Source: CAYONP01 sp964405335 (GTDB lineage Bacteria; Armatimonadota; UBA10988). From it: 64,000 nucleotides of DNA. The notes under the pieces are model-generated. The model made no database searches. It saw only the letters and a list, made by a program, of their open reading frames with translations, and was not told the origin of the DNA. The DNA lies in NCBI GenBank assembly GCA_964405335.1, contig CAYONP010000016.1, positions 1 through 64,000 of the forward strand. Reading direction: 5' to 3'. Each line of letters starts with the position of its first letter. Positions within the stretch are counted from its first letter, which is position 1. Below are positions 1 through 7,130 of this stretch, in pieces. The position numbers and the translations under genes are program-made.

Positions 1-518
1 AGCTCGCGGCCGAGGCTCGAGACCATGCCGAGGGTGACCGTCGCCTCGAAGTCGAACGGGCTGCCGACGGCCAGCACCAGGCTGCCCACGCGCAGATCGT
101 CGGCGCGGCCGAGGCTGACCAGCGGCAGCGCGTCGCCCGGCCGGCGCTCGATCCGGACCACGGCGGTGTCGGTCCGCGGGTCGATGCCGACCACCTCGCC
201 GGCGCGCGTCTCGCGCTCGGGCAACAGCTTGATGGTGCAGTGGCGCGTCGGCCCGGCGGTGACCACATGGGCGTTGGTCAGGATGTAATAGTGCGTCTCG
301 TCGGCGCGGAACAACATGCCGGAGCCGCGGGCCTGGGCGTTCGACTGCGGCGCGCGCGAGGCGACGATGCTGACCACCGAGGGCTTGACCCGCTCGGCCA
401 CCGCAGCGATGGCGTTCTCGAGGTCCTCGACCGGCCCTGCGCCGGCCGGCAGGGCGAGGCAGCAGACCCAGACGACGATCGGCCAGCGGCGAAGCAGAGG
501 CGGCAAGTTGGTCTCCAC
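1..518 (-). CDS. HtrA/DegP-like trypsin-fold serine protease, 3' end outside window
   Basis: The visible 172 residues are the N-terminal part of an S1C serine protease. Residues 10-27 form a hydrophobic signal segment (cleavage likely near ALPAGAG). The chymotrypsin fold then begins, with the catalytic His84 in TNAHVV and a likely catalytic Asp117 in DPRTDTAVV. The VGSPFDFEATVTLGMVSS stretch is typical of HtrA proteases just before the Ser motif, which lies beyond the window. The start is a GTG at 518 with only a weak ribosome site; it is preferred because it gives a proper signal peptide. It is the last visible gene of the leftward tmk-holB-trxA run and probably acts in periplasmic protein quality control (inference). 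Whether PDZ domains follow cannot be seen. Confidence 0.8.
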   Translation of the reverse strand, partial: METNLPPLLRRWPIVVWVCCLALPAGAGPVEDLENAIAAVAERVKPSVVSIVASRAPQSNAQARGSGMLFRADETHYYILTNAHVVTAGPTRHCTIKLLPERETRAGEVVGIDPRTDTAVVRIERRPGDALPLVSLGRADDLRVGSLVLAVGSPFDFEATVTLGMVSSLGRE

Positions 519-603
519 AGCGCGATGACGGCCCGCCACAGACGGTGCGCGGCGGCCGCGGTCGGCCGCGGCCGCCAGGCGCCCGGTCGCCCGCGGCTCG
601 CGC

Positions 604-933
604 TCAGCCGATCACGGCCAGGCACTTCGAGCGCAGCGCATCCTCCTCGAGGCGGCCGACATACTGGTCGACCACTTCGCCGTTCTTGAACCAGATCAGC
701 GTCGGGATACTCTGCACCCGGTAGTTGATCGCCGTGGACTGATTGTCGTCGACGTTGATCTTGACCACTTTCAGTTGCCCGCCGAGGCTGGTCGCGACCT
801 TGTCGACGATCGGCGACAGTAGTTTGCACGGCATGCACCAGGGGGCCCAGAAGTCGACCAGAACGGGCGTCTCCGACTGCAGCACATCGGTCTCGAACGA
901 GTTGTCGGTCACCTCGGCGACACTGCCTGCCAT
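604..933 (-). CDS. trxA: Thioredoxin
   Basis: A 109-residue thioredoxin: FWAPWCMPCK at residues 28-37 holds the redox cysteines Cys33 and Cys36, and the cis-Pro appears in QSIPTLIWF. The active site reads WCMPC, not the usual WCGPC, a change that should alter redox potential or partner choice (inference). The start at 933 is chosen because AAGGAG lies 9 bases upstream; an in-frame ATG at 942 sits directly on that Shine-Dalgarno. It begins 23 bases after the holB stop and is probably co-transcribed with tmk and holB. It is a cytosolic disulfide reductase. Confidence 0.93.
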   Translation of the reverse strand: MAGSVAEVTDNSFETDVLQSETPVLVDFWAPWCMPCKLLSPIVDKVATSLGGQLKVVKINVDDNQSTAINYRVQSIPTLIWFKNGEVVDQYVGRLEEDALRSKCLAVIG

Positions 934-956
934 CGCTCCCATCTCCTTCTCGCACG

Positions 957-1997
957 TCAACCCGAACCCAGCGCACCGGCCAGCCGCAGCCACAGCACCT
1001 CGAGCAGCAACGCGACATTGGCATTGCGCCGCCAGGCGAGTCGTGCAGCATGCAACGCGGTCAGCGCCGAACTCAGTTCCGCCGGCGCACGGCCGGCGGC
1101 GAAGCGCTCAATCATCGCCCGGCAGTCGGTCGAGACCAGTGGCGCCGGCCCGCCGACGCTGACCAGCAACGCGTCGCGGTACCACCATTCTAACATCTCC
1201 AGCGCCAGCTCCGTCGCCGCACCCTCGCGGCCGGCGCCCAGTCCGCCGCGGATCGCCTCCGCCGCCGCCAGCGCCGCCGCCGCGGGCCGGCGCCCGAGCC
1301 GGCTCATCTGCTCGTACAAGCGCTCCCGGAACTCGCGCACCGTCGGATCGCCGGCGAGCACCAGCGCCCGGCCCGGCCGCCCCGCGGCGATGCCGGCACA
1401 GAGCTCGGCCTGCTCGTCGTCAAGGCCGTGCACCGCGCGCAGCCAGCCGGCGATCTCGGTCCGCGGTACCGGCGGGAAGTCGATCCGGCGGACCCGCGAA
1501 CGAATGGTCGGCAGCAGGGCCGAGGGCTCCTCGCAGCAGAGCACCAGGACCACCTGCTCGGGCGGCTCCTCCAAAGTCTTGAGCAGGCAGTTGGCCGCCG
1601 CCTCGGTCATCCGCTCGGCGGCGTTGAGCAGATAGACCCGCACCGAGTCGCCGAACGGGCGCAGGTGCGAATCGGCTTGCAGCTCGCGGATCGTCTCGAT
1701 CTTGTGGACCAGACTGCGCCCGCCCTCACCCTGCTCCTCGGGCTCAATCAACCGCAGCTCGGGATGCGCGCGGCGGGCCATCCGCCGGCACGACTCGCAG
1801 CGGCCGCAGGGCGCCGGGTCGGCCCGGCAGTTGAGCCGCTGGGCCAGGCCCAGGGCGCAGCTCCGCTTGCCCACCCCGTCGGCGCCGCAGAACAGCCAGG
1901 CGTGTGCGTCGCGGCCCTGCTCCAGCGCCGACCGCAGCTCGGCCAGCGGCCGCAGGCAGCCGATCAACGTGTCCCAGATTGGGCGCTCTAGAGCCAC
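957..1997 (-). CDS. holB: DNA polymerase III delta' subunit-like clamp-loader protein
   Basis: A 346-residue AAA+ clamp-loader subunit. It shows a Walker-A-like GADGVGKRS near residue 38, a zinc-binding CGRCESCRR cluster near residue 63, and the sensor/SRC-like segment in LLKTLEEPPEQVVLVL and IRSRVRRIDF. Clamp-loader delta' helps load the beta clamp onto primed DNA. The GTG start overlaps the end of tmk by 10 bases; tmk followed by holB is a very common bacterial order, which supports the call. The C-terminal third is poorly conserved, as usual for this family. Confidence 0.88.
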   Translation of the reverse strand: MALERPIWDTLIGCLRPLAELRSALEQGRDAHAWLFCGADGVGKRSCALGLAQRLNCRADPAPCGRCESCRRMARRAHPELRLIEPEEQGEGGRSLVHKIETIRELQADSHLRPFGDSVRVYLLNAAERMTEAAANCLLKTLEEPPEQVVLVLCCEEPSALLPTIRSRVRRIDFPPVPRTEIAGWLRAVHGLDDEQAELCAGIAAGRPGRALVLAGDPTVREFRERLYEQMSRLGRRPAAAALAAAEAIRGGLGAGREGAATELALEMLEWWYRDALLVSVGGPAPLVSTDCRAMIERFAAGRAPAELSSALTALHAARLAWRRNANVALLLEVLWLRLAGALGSG

Positions 1998-2626
1998 GGC
2001 GCCAAGACCTCGCGCAGGGCCGCCTGGACCTCGGCCACCGGGCCGTCGGCGGGGACCAACTTGACTCGTTCGGGCTCGGCCGCGGCCAGGGCCCGGAAGC
2101 CGTCGCGGACCCGGGCGTGGAAGCCGTCGTCGCGCCGCTCGATGCGGTCGGCCGGCCGGCTCAGGTCGCGGCGTGCCGCCGCCGCGGCGGGGTCACTGTC
2201 GAGGATCAGCACCAGCTCGGGCAGGAGCCCGTTCCGCGCGAAGGCATCGGCCGAGCGGACCAGCGCCTCGTCGAGCCCGAGCCCGTGGCACTGATAAGCC
2301 AGCGTCGAGTGTGAGAAGCGCGAACAGAGCACCGTCTCGCCGGCGGCCAGGGCGGGCCCGATCAGCGTCTCGACATGCTGCGCCCGGGCGGCGAGGAAGA
2401 GCAGCACCTCGGCCCGGGCGACGGGCGGGTCGGCCGTATCGCCCTGGAGCAGCTCGCGAACGGTCCGGCCCAGGGCAGTGCCGCCAGGCTCCTCGGTGAC
2501 CCGCACGCGATGCCCGCGGTCGCGTAAGTGGTCGGCCAGGAGCGCGAGCTGCGTCGACTTGCCGGCGCCGTCGATGCCCTCGAGCGTGATGAACAAGCCC
2601 CCAGGCCGAGAAGCAGAGCGGCGCAT
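1988..2626 (-). CDS. tmk: Thymidylate kinase
   Basis: A 212-residue dTMP kinase (dTMP + ATP to dTDP + ADP). The P-loop GIDGAGKST spans residues 17-25, followed by the TEEPGGT substrate motif and the AYQCHGLGLD region. The usual DR(Y/F/H) motif before the AYQ helix reads SRF here, so the aspartate is replaced by serine while the arginine is kept. Length is normal for the family. It heads the leftward operon with holB overlapping its 3' end. Its upstream region holds palindromic repeats and no clear sigma-70 promoter. Confidence 0.93.
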   Translation of the reverse strand: MRRSASRPGGLFITLEGIDGAGKSTQLALLADHLRDRGHRVRVTEEPGGTALGRTVRELLQGDTADPPVARAEVLLFLAARAQHVETLIGPALAAGETVLCSRFSHSTLAYQCHGLGLDEALVRSADAFARNGLLPELVLILDSDPAAAAARRDLSRPADRIERRDDGFHARVRDGFRALAAAEPERVKLVPADGPVAEVQAALREVLAPWL

Positions 2627-2673
2627 GGGGCGATGATACCCGCCGCCGATCGCCGGGTCAACCGCACCAACAC

Positions 2674-2826
2674 GGGGTCAGGCACCGATTTCACGCAGTC
2701 TGTTACCGATTCGGCGCGGATGTGTCACATGCCGCATGGCATCGGGGTCAGACCCCGATGCCATGCGGTGCATGACAGGAGCGACGCGGTTTGGTTACAC
2801 CGCGCGCGGTTCGGGGATCTGACCCC
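2674..2826. repeat. Repeat unit bracketed by GGGGTCAG and CTGACCCC
   Basis: The gap between tmk and the aminotransferase gene begins with GGGGTCAGGCACC (2674-2686) and closes with GGGATCTGACCCC (about 2814-2826), which are inverted relative to each other. A long palindrome sits between them. A second bracket of the same kind lies at 28217-28288. Such GGGGTCAG ends resemble the repeats that accompany REP-associated tyrosine transposases in other genomes, but no transposase is present here. Confidence 0.55.
2732..2768. repeat. Perfect 18-bp-arm palindrome centred on GGGGTCAGACCCC
   Basis: Two exactly complementary 18-base arms (2732-2749 and 2751-2768) flank a single A. The centre reads ATCGGGGTCAGACCCCGAT. 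Imperfect pairing continues outward (TGTCA at 2723, TGACA near 2777), so the whole hairpin spans about 55 bases. There is no T-run on either side, so a repeat-element role is preferred over a terminator. Confidence 0.8.
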
Positions 2827-2895
2827 GGGGATGGTGGCAGGAGGAGCGCGGGGGGTGCGGGCGAAGAGTGCGGCAATGACCACCAGAGTGGGGGC

Positions 2896-4029
2896 ATGAA
2901 ACCGTTGTCGATCACCCGCGGCGCGCTGCCGGACCCGCGCCTCGACCGCGATCGCGCGGGCCTGCTCGACCTGGCCGGCGAGTACTCGCAGTACACCGTG
3001 CCCGGACCGGTGGCCGAGGCGATTGTCCATGCCGCGCGGACGACCGACCTGGGCCGGACCAACACCGGTGGCGGGCTCTATCTCACCCGCGGCCTGGTGG
3101 TCAAGCTGCAGGATGTCAACGACCTCGAGATCGACGAAGAACACATCGTCCTGACCGGCGGCGCGAATGCGGCGCTGAGCCTGGTTTTCGCCAGCCTGTG
3201 CGACCCGGGTGAAGAGGTCCTGGTGCCCGACCCGGGCTCGCCCATCTACCGCCACGTCGCCGCCGTCTGGGGCGTGCCGTGCCTCGGCTATCGCTGCGCG
3301 CTCGACGGCACGCCCGACTACGCCGCGCTCGAGAGCCTGGTCGGTCACCAGACCAAGGCGATTCTGCTCTGCTCGCCGGGCAACCCGAGTGGCTCGGTGC
3401 TCGATGCCGGACAGCTCCAGACGATGGTCGACTTCGCCCGCGAGCACGACCTGTATGTCATCTCCGACGAGACCTACGACCAGATCCGCTACCGGCCCGG
3501 GCCGGCGGTCGGACCGGCGCGGTTCGACGCCGACGGCCGGGTGGCCAGCATCTTCAGTTTCAGCCGCACCCACGCCCTGGCCGGGCTGCGGCTCGGCTAC
3601 CTGGTCGCCGCGCCACCGCTGGCGCGGGCGCTGTTGCGCACCCAGGAGGCGCTGCAATCGGGCCCCAGCACGCTCGCCCTGGCCGCCGGATTGACCGCGC
3701 TCGAGATGGACCCGGCGCTGCTCGAGAGCATGACCGCCTTCTACCGCCAGCAGCGCGAGACCGCCCAAGCGATGCTGCCCGCCGGAACGGTGCCGTATGT
3801 GCCCGAGGGCTCCTACTTCATGCTGATTGACGTCAGTCGCACCGAGTTCCTCGACGGCGCGGCCTTTGCCGCCACCTGCCGCCGCGATGCGCAGGTGAAC
3901 GTCGCGCCAGGGCCGTCGTTCGGCGAGGTGACGCGGCAGATGGCGCGGCTCACCCTGGCCGTGCGCGAGCGGCCGTTCGCCGCCGGCGTCGAGCGGCTGG
4001 CGCAGTTCATCGCGGCGCATCCGGCATGA
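2896..4029 (+). CDS. Fold-type I aminotransferase-like protein lacking the PLP lysine
   Basis: A 377-residue class I/II aminotransferase fold. It shows the phosphate-cup TGGANAAL (about 87-94), CSPGNPSG with Asn163, the SDETYDQIRY segment with Asp191 and Tyr194, and the small-domain end MARLTLAVRE. The cofactor motif, normally SFSKxxxxxGxRxGY, reads SFSRTHALAGLRLGY: residue 224 is Arg (codon cgc at 3565-3567), so no Schiff-base lysine is seen. It may have lost classical transaminase chemistry or use a different cofactor role (inference). The start at 2896 follows a purine-rich stretch; an upstream in-frame extension runs through repeat DNA and is rejected. The phosphoesterase gene overlaps its stop by 4 bases. 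Confidence 0.85.
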   Translation: MKPLSITRGALPDPRLDRDRAGLLDLAGEYSQYTVPGPVAEAIVHAARTTDLGRTNTGGGLYLTRGLVVKLQDVNDLEIDEEHIVLTGGANAALSLVFASLCDPGEEVLVPDPGSPIYRHVAAVWGVPCLGYRCALDGTPDYAALESLVGHQTKAILLCSPGNPSGSVLDAGQLQTMVDFAREHDLYVISDETYDQIRYRPGPAVGPARFDADGRVASIFSFSRTHALAGLRLGYLVAAPPLARALLRTQEALQSGPSTLALAAGLTALEMDPALLESMTAFYRQQRETAQAMLPAGTVPYVPEGSYFMLIDVSRTEFLDGAAFAATCRRDAQVNVAPGPSFGEVTRQMARLTLAVRERPFAAGVERLAQFIAAHPA

Positions 4030-4916
4030 GGCTCTTCCGTTGGCTGGCGCTGATCCTGCTGCTGTGCGCGGGCTGCCGCCCCGGCGGGCCGCCGGCACAG
4101 CCGCCGCCGCCGCCGGCCGACGCGCCGATCCCGCCGCCCGAGCCGGTCGGCCGGCCGCTGCGCTTCATCGTCTATGGCGACTGCCGCTCGAACCCCGACA
4201 TCCACCGCCGGGTGGTCGAGCGGATGCTCACCGTCGAGCCGCGGCCTGCGCTGGTCTTCCAGACCGGCGACCTGGTCGGCGACGGCGAGGACGAGGCGCT
4301 GTGGACGCAGGCGCTCGACATCATCGCCCCGCTGCGCGAGTTCGCCGACTACTACCCCGCGATGGGCAACCACGATCGCGGCGTGCGCGACCTGCAGGCC
4401 AAGTTCGACCTGCCGGCCGAGCCGCCGGTCACCTGGTACACCTTCGCTCGCGACGACTGCCGGTTCATCGTCCTCGACACGAACACGATCCGCCACCCCG
4501 GCGACGAGGCGCAGATCGGCTGGCTGACCGAGACGCTGGCCGAGGCGACCGAGCCGCACGTGTTCGTTTTCCAGCACCACCCGGCCTACTCAATCGGCGA
4601 CTATGCGCCGGGCGACCCGGGGGTCGAGGCGCGGCTCCACCCGGTGCTCGAGCAGAGCTTCGTCACGGCGGTTTTCTGCGGGCACGACCACGGCTACTAC
4701 CGCACCGAGCGCGACGGCGTGAGGTACCTGCTCACCGCCGGCGGCGGGGCGCCGCTGTATGACCAGGATGCCAGCCTGGCGCAGCCGGGCGATGTGTTCG
4801 CCAAGGTGCATCACTTCGTGGTGGTCGATGTCGCCGGGCGAAGCGTGACGGCGGAAGCCATCGACCTCGACGGCAACGTGATCGACCGGGTCGATCTCTC
4901 CGAGCCGATGCCCTGA
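4026..4916 (+). CDS. Lipoprotein calcineurin-like metallophosphoesterase
   Basis: A 296-residue exported phosphoesterase. Residues 1-17 form a lipoprotein signal with lipobox LCAGC (Cys17), followed by a Pro-rich linker. The metal-binding motifs appear in order: GDC (51-53), GDLVGDG (81-87), GNHD (114-117), FQHH (182-185) and GHDH (219-222), matching the purple-acid-phosphatase/calcineurin superfamily. Substrate is unknown; a membrane-tethered phosphomonoesterase or diesterase is the safest reading. ATGA overlap with the aminotransferase gene and TGATG overlap with the next gene mark a translationally coupled three-gene operon. Confidence 0.88.
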   Translation: MRLFRWLALILLLCAGCRPGGPPAQPPPPPADAPIPPPEPVGRPLRFIVYGDCRSNPDIHRRVVERMLTVEPRPALVFQTGDLVGDGEDEALWTQALDIIAPLREFADYYPAMGNHDRGVRDLQAKFDLPAEPPVTWYTFARDDCRFIVLDTNTIRHPGDEAQIGWLTETLAEATEPHVFVFQHHPAYSIGDYAPGDPGVEARLHPVLEQSFVTAVFCGHDHGYYRTERDGVRYLLTAGGGAPLYDQDASLAQPGDVFAKVHHFVVVDVAGRSVTAEAIDLDGNVIDRVDLSEPMP

Positions 4917-5608
4917 TGCCCGGCAACCCGTTCGAGGAACGGCCGGTCGACCAGCGGCCGGTGACCGTGCCGGCCGAGTTGCTCTCCGCCCTGGACTGCG
5001 GCGTCCGCGTGATCCAGGTCCGCGGCGCCTGTGGGATGGGCAAAACGACGCTTCTGCACGGCCTGCGGGCGCACCTGGCGAGTGTCGGGACGGCCGGCGA
5101 GTACCTCAACCTGGCGCGACTGCGCGGGCCGTTCGAGTTGCCGGCGAGCGGCTGGCTGGTGCTCGACGAGGCGCAGCGGGCGACCGCTCGGGCGTTAGCG
5201 GACTGCGCCGGCGCCTTGGCCGCCCGCGGCGACGGCCTGCTGCTCGGCAGCCACGTCGACCGCCGCCCGGCGCTGCGCGCGAGCGGGCTGGAGGTGGTCG
5301 ATCACCGGCTGGTCCACATCGCAGAGGATGATGAGGCCCGGGAGCTGCTGGCACGCTATGGCGAGCTCGACCTGACCGCGGCTGGCGTGGCCCGGCTGCG
5401 GCGCTGCAGCCAGGGCAACCGCGAGCTGCTCCTGCGCCTGGCCTATGAGCTGGCAGAAGACCGGCCGGCCGGCCCACTCGGCGCCACGGAGGTGGAGCGG
5501 GCGGTCGCGCGGTTGCGGCGCGACGCGCCCGAACTGCTGCGCTGGCGCCGCCGCCACTGGCAGGAGCGGCTCGGCCGCCCGACGATCGAGTTCAGCGGAC
5601 CTCGCTGA
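4916..5608 (+). CDS. Small P-loop ATPase of unknown function
   Basis: A 230-residue cytosolic ATPase with Walker A GACGMGKTT (37-45) and Walker B WLVLDEAQ (80-87). A possible sensor segment GLLLGSH follows, then a helical C-terminus rich in Arg and Leu. The layout resembles AAA/STAND nucleotide-switch ATPases such as ExeA- or TniB-type helpers, but there is no transposase or secretion gene nearby. The start codon overlaps the phosphoesterase stop (TGATG). Its last 17 bases overlap a convergent lipoprotein gene on the other strand. Specific role unknown. Confidence 0.75.
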   Translation: MPGNPFEERPVDQRPVTVPAELLSALDCGVRVIQVRGACGMGKTTLLHGLRAHLASVGTAGEYLNLARLRGPFELPASGWLVLDEAQRATARALADCAGALAARGDGLLLGSHVDRRPALRASGLEVVDHRLVHIAEDDEARELLARYGELDLTAAGVARLRRCSQGNRELLLRLAYELAEDRPAGPLGATEVERAVARLRRDAPELLRWRRRHWQERLGRPTIEFSGPR

Positions 5609-5894
5609 TCACGCCGTTGGCAAAGACGACGGTCTTGGTGCCCTCGGGCGTGTTGAACACGCAGGTGCCGTTGAACGGCGGGTCGGACAGGGTGGGATCG
5701 CCGCCCTCGACGCTGGTCGGGTCGCCCCACTTCTCGACACAGTCGTAGTACAACATGCCGGTGGCGATCTGAGCCTCGCCGGCTGGGGCGTCCTCCAGCT
5801 CGCTCTTCTTCGGGCCGCAGGCTGCCAAGGCCAGGCCGAGCAGCAGCAGGCACAGGCCGCATAGGCCCGGCGCACGTCGCAAGACCGTCTTCAT
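5592..5894 (-). CDS. Small lipoprotein, unknown function
   Basis: A 100-residue lipoprotein: residues 1-26 form a signal with lipobox ALAAC (Cys26), followed by a short charged linker and a compact domain with two cysteines (about Cys52 and Cys78). Phrases such as CVEKWGDPTSV and KTVVFANGVISEV resemble small BLIP/SmpA-like lipoproteins, but no family is firmly recognised. GAGGAG five bases before the ATG supports the start. It is monocistronic and convergent with the preceding ATPase gene, with a 17-base overlap. Confidence 0.7.
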   Translation of the reverse strand: MKTVLRRAPGLCGLCLLLLGLALAACGPKKSELEDAPAGEAQIATGMLYYDCVEKWGDPTSVEGGDPTLSDPPFNGTCVFNTPEGTKTVVFANGVISEVR

Positions 5895-6080
5895 CGTCAC
5901 TCCTCTGTCGGTTGAGAACCGCTGGGCCACCGGACGGGTCCGGTCCAGTACAGGCGCGCTGCGCAGGTTCCGCGCGGCGCCGCCGTCTCCTGTACGCACG
6001 GGCCGACATTCTTCGCCGGCCCGAATTCGCTGCGCGGAAATCGGTGGAGCGCCCAGCGCCTGCAGTGGTATCGTCGAGCC

Positions 6081-7130
6081 ATGGACACTGTCACCACCCT
6101 GCCGAGCCGTGCCGACATGCTCGCCGCGTTGATGGGCCGCGACGCCACCTGCGACGGCCTGTTCTACTGCGCGGTGACCACCACCGGCATCTTCTGCCGC
6201 CCGAGCTGCCCGGCGCGCAAGCCGAAACCCGAGCATGTCACGTTCTTTGCCACCGCGCGCGAGGCGCTGTTCGCCGGCTACCGGCCGTGCGCCCGCTGCC
6301 GACCGCTCGACGGTGACAGCACGCCCGACTGGGCGCGGCGACTGATCGAGCGGGTCGAGGCCGAGCCGGGCCGGCGCATCAGCGAGACCGAACTGCGCCG
6401 CGACGGGCTCGACCCGGCTGCCGTGCGGCGCTGGTTCAAAAGCCACTTCGGCATGACCTTCCAGGCCTACTCGCGCGCCCGCCGGCTGGGCGCGGCCTTC
6501 TCCGCCATCCGCGCCGGCGCCAGTCTCGACGAGGCCGGGTGGGACCACGACTGGGATTCCGTCTCGGGCTTCCGCGAGGCGTTCGGCAAGGCTGTCGGCA
6601 GCGCGCCGGGGGCCGCCCGCAACGGCGACTACCTCCGCCTGGCCTGGATCGAGACGCCGCTCGGCCCGATGGCCGCCGGCGCGACGAGCGAGGCGCTGTG
6701 CCTGCTCGAGTTCACCGACCGGCGCATGTTGGAGACCCAACTCGAGACCGTTCGACGGCGATTCGGCCGCCCGCTGCTGCCGGGCGAATCGCCGCTCTTC
6801 GCCGACCTGCGGCGACAGCTCGACGACTACTTCGCCGGCCGGCGACGTGCGTTCGAGCTGCCGCTCGAGGCGCCCGGCACGCCGTTCCAGGGCGAGGTCT
6901 GGGCGGCGCTGCGGCAGATTCCGTACGGCGAGACACGCAGCTATGCCGAGCTGGCGGCGAGCATCGGCCGGCCGGCCGCGGTGCGCGCGGTCGGCCGAGC
7001 CAACGGGCAGAACCGCCTCGCGATCCTGATTCCCTGCCACCGCGTGATCGCCGCCGACGGCGGGCTCGGCGGCTACGGCGGCGGGCTGTGGCGCAAGCTG
7101 CGGCTGCTCGAGACCGAGGCGGCTCAGTAA
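6081..7130 (+). CDS. ada: Bifunctional Ada: methylphosphotriester and O6-methylguanine DNA methyltransferase/regulator
   Basis: A 349-residue Ada protein. The N-terminal zinc domain has Cys39, Cys43, Cys70 and Cys73 (CRPSC and CARC), which accept methyl groups from phosphotriesters. An AraC-type DNA-binding half follows, with FKSHFGMTFQAY and the SVSGFREAF signature (about 135-190). The C-terminal suicide methyltransferase domain carries IPCHRV with acceptor Cys319. The spacing matches E. coli Ada closely. Methylation of the N-domain normally turns Ada into an activator of its own gene; no Ada box was identified here. Its last 7 bases overlap the convergent proS gene. Confidence 0.95.
   Translation: MDTVTTLPSRADMLAALMGRDATCDGLFYCAVTTTGIFCRPSCPARKPKPEHVTFFATAREALFAGYRPCARCRPLDGDSTPDWARRLIERVEAEPGRRISETELRRDGLDPAAVRRWFKSHFGMTFQAYSRARRLGAAFSAIRAGASLDEAGWDHDWDSVSGFREAFGKAVGSAPGAARNGDYLRLAWIETPLGPMAAGATSEALCLLEFTDRRMLETQLETVRRRFGRPLLPGESPLFADLRRQLDDYFAGRRRAFELPLEAPGTPFQGEVWAALRQIPYGETRSYAELAASIGRPAAVRAVGRANGQNRLAILIPCHRVIAADGGLGGYGGGLWRKLRLLETEAAQ

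Noticed and set aside
2725..4098. A 457-residue minus-strand frame opposite the aminotransferase gene
   Set aside because: Antisense shadow without motifs; it also runs into the repeat region.
5592..7040. A 482-residue minus-strand frame that includes the small lipoprotein
   Set aside because: Only its last 100 codons are real (start at 5894 with ribosome site and lipobox); the rest is antisense of ada.
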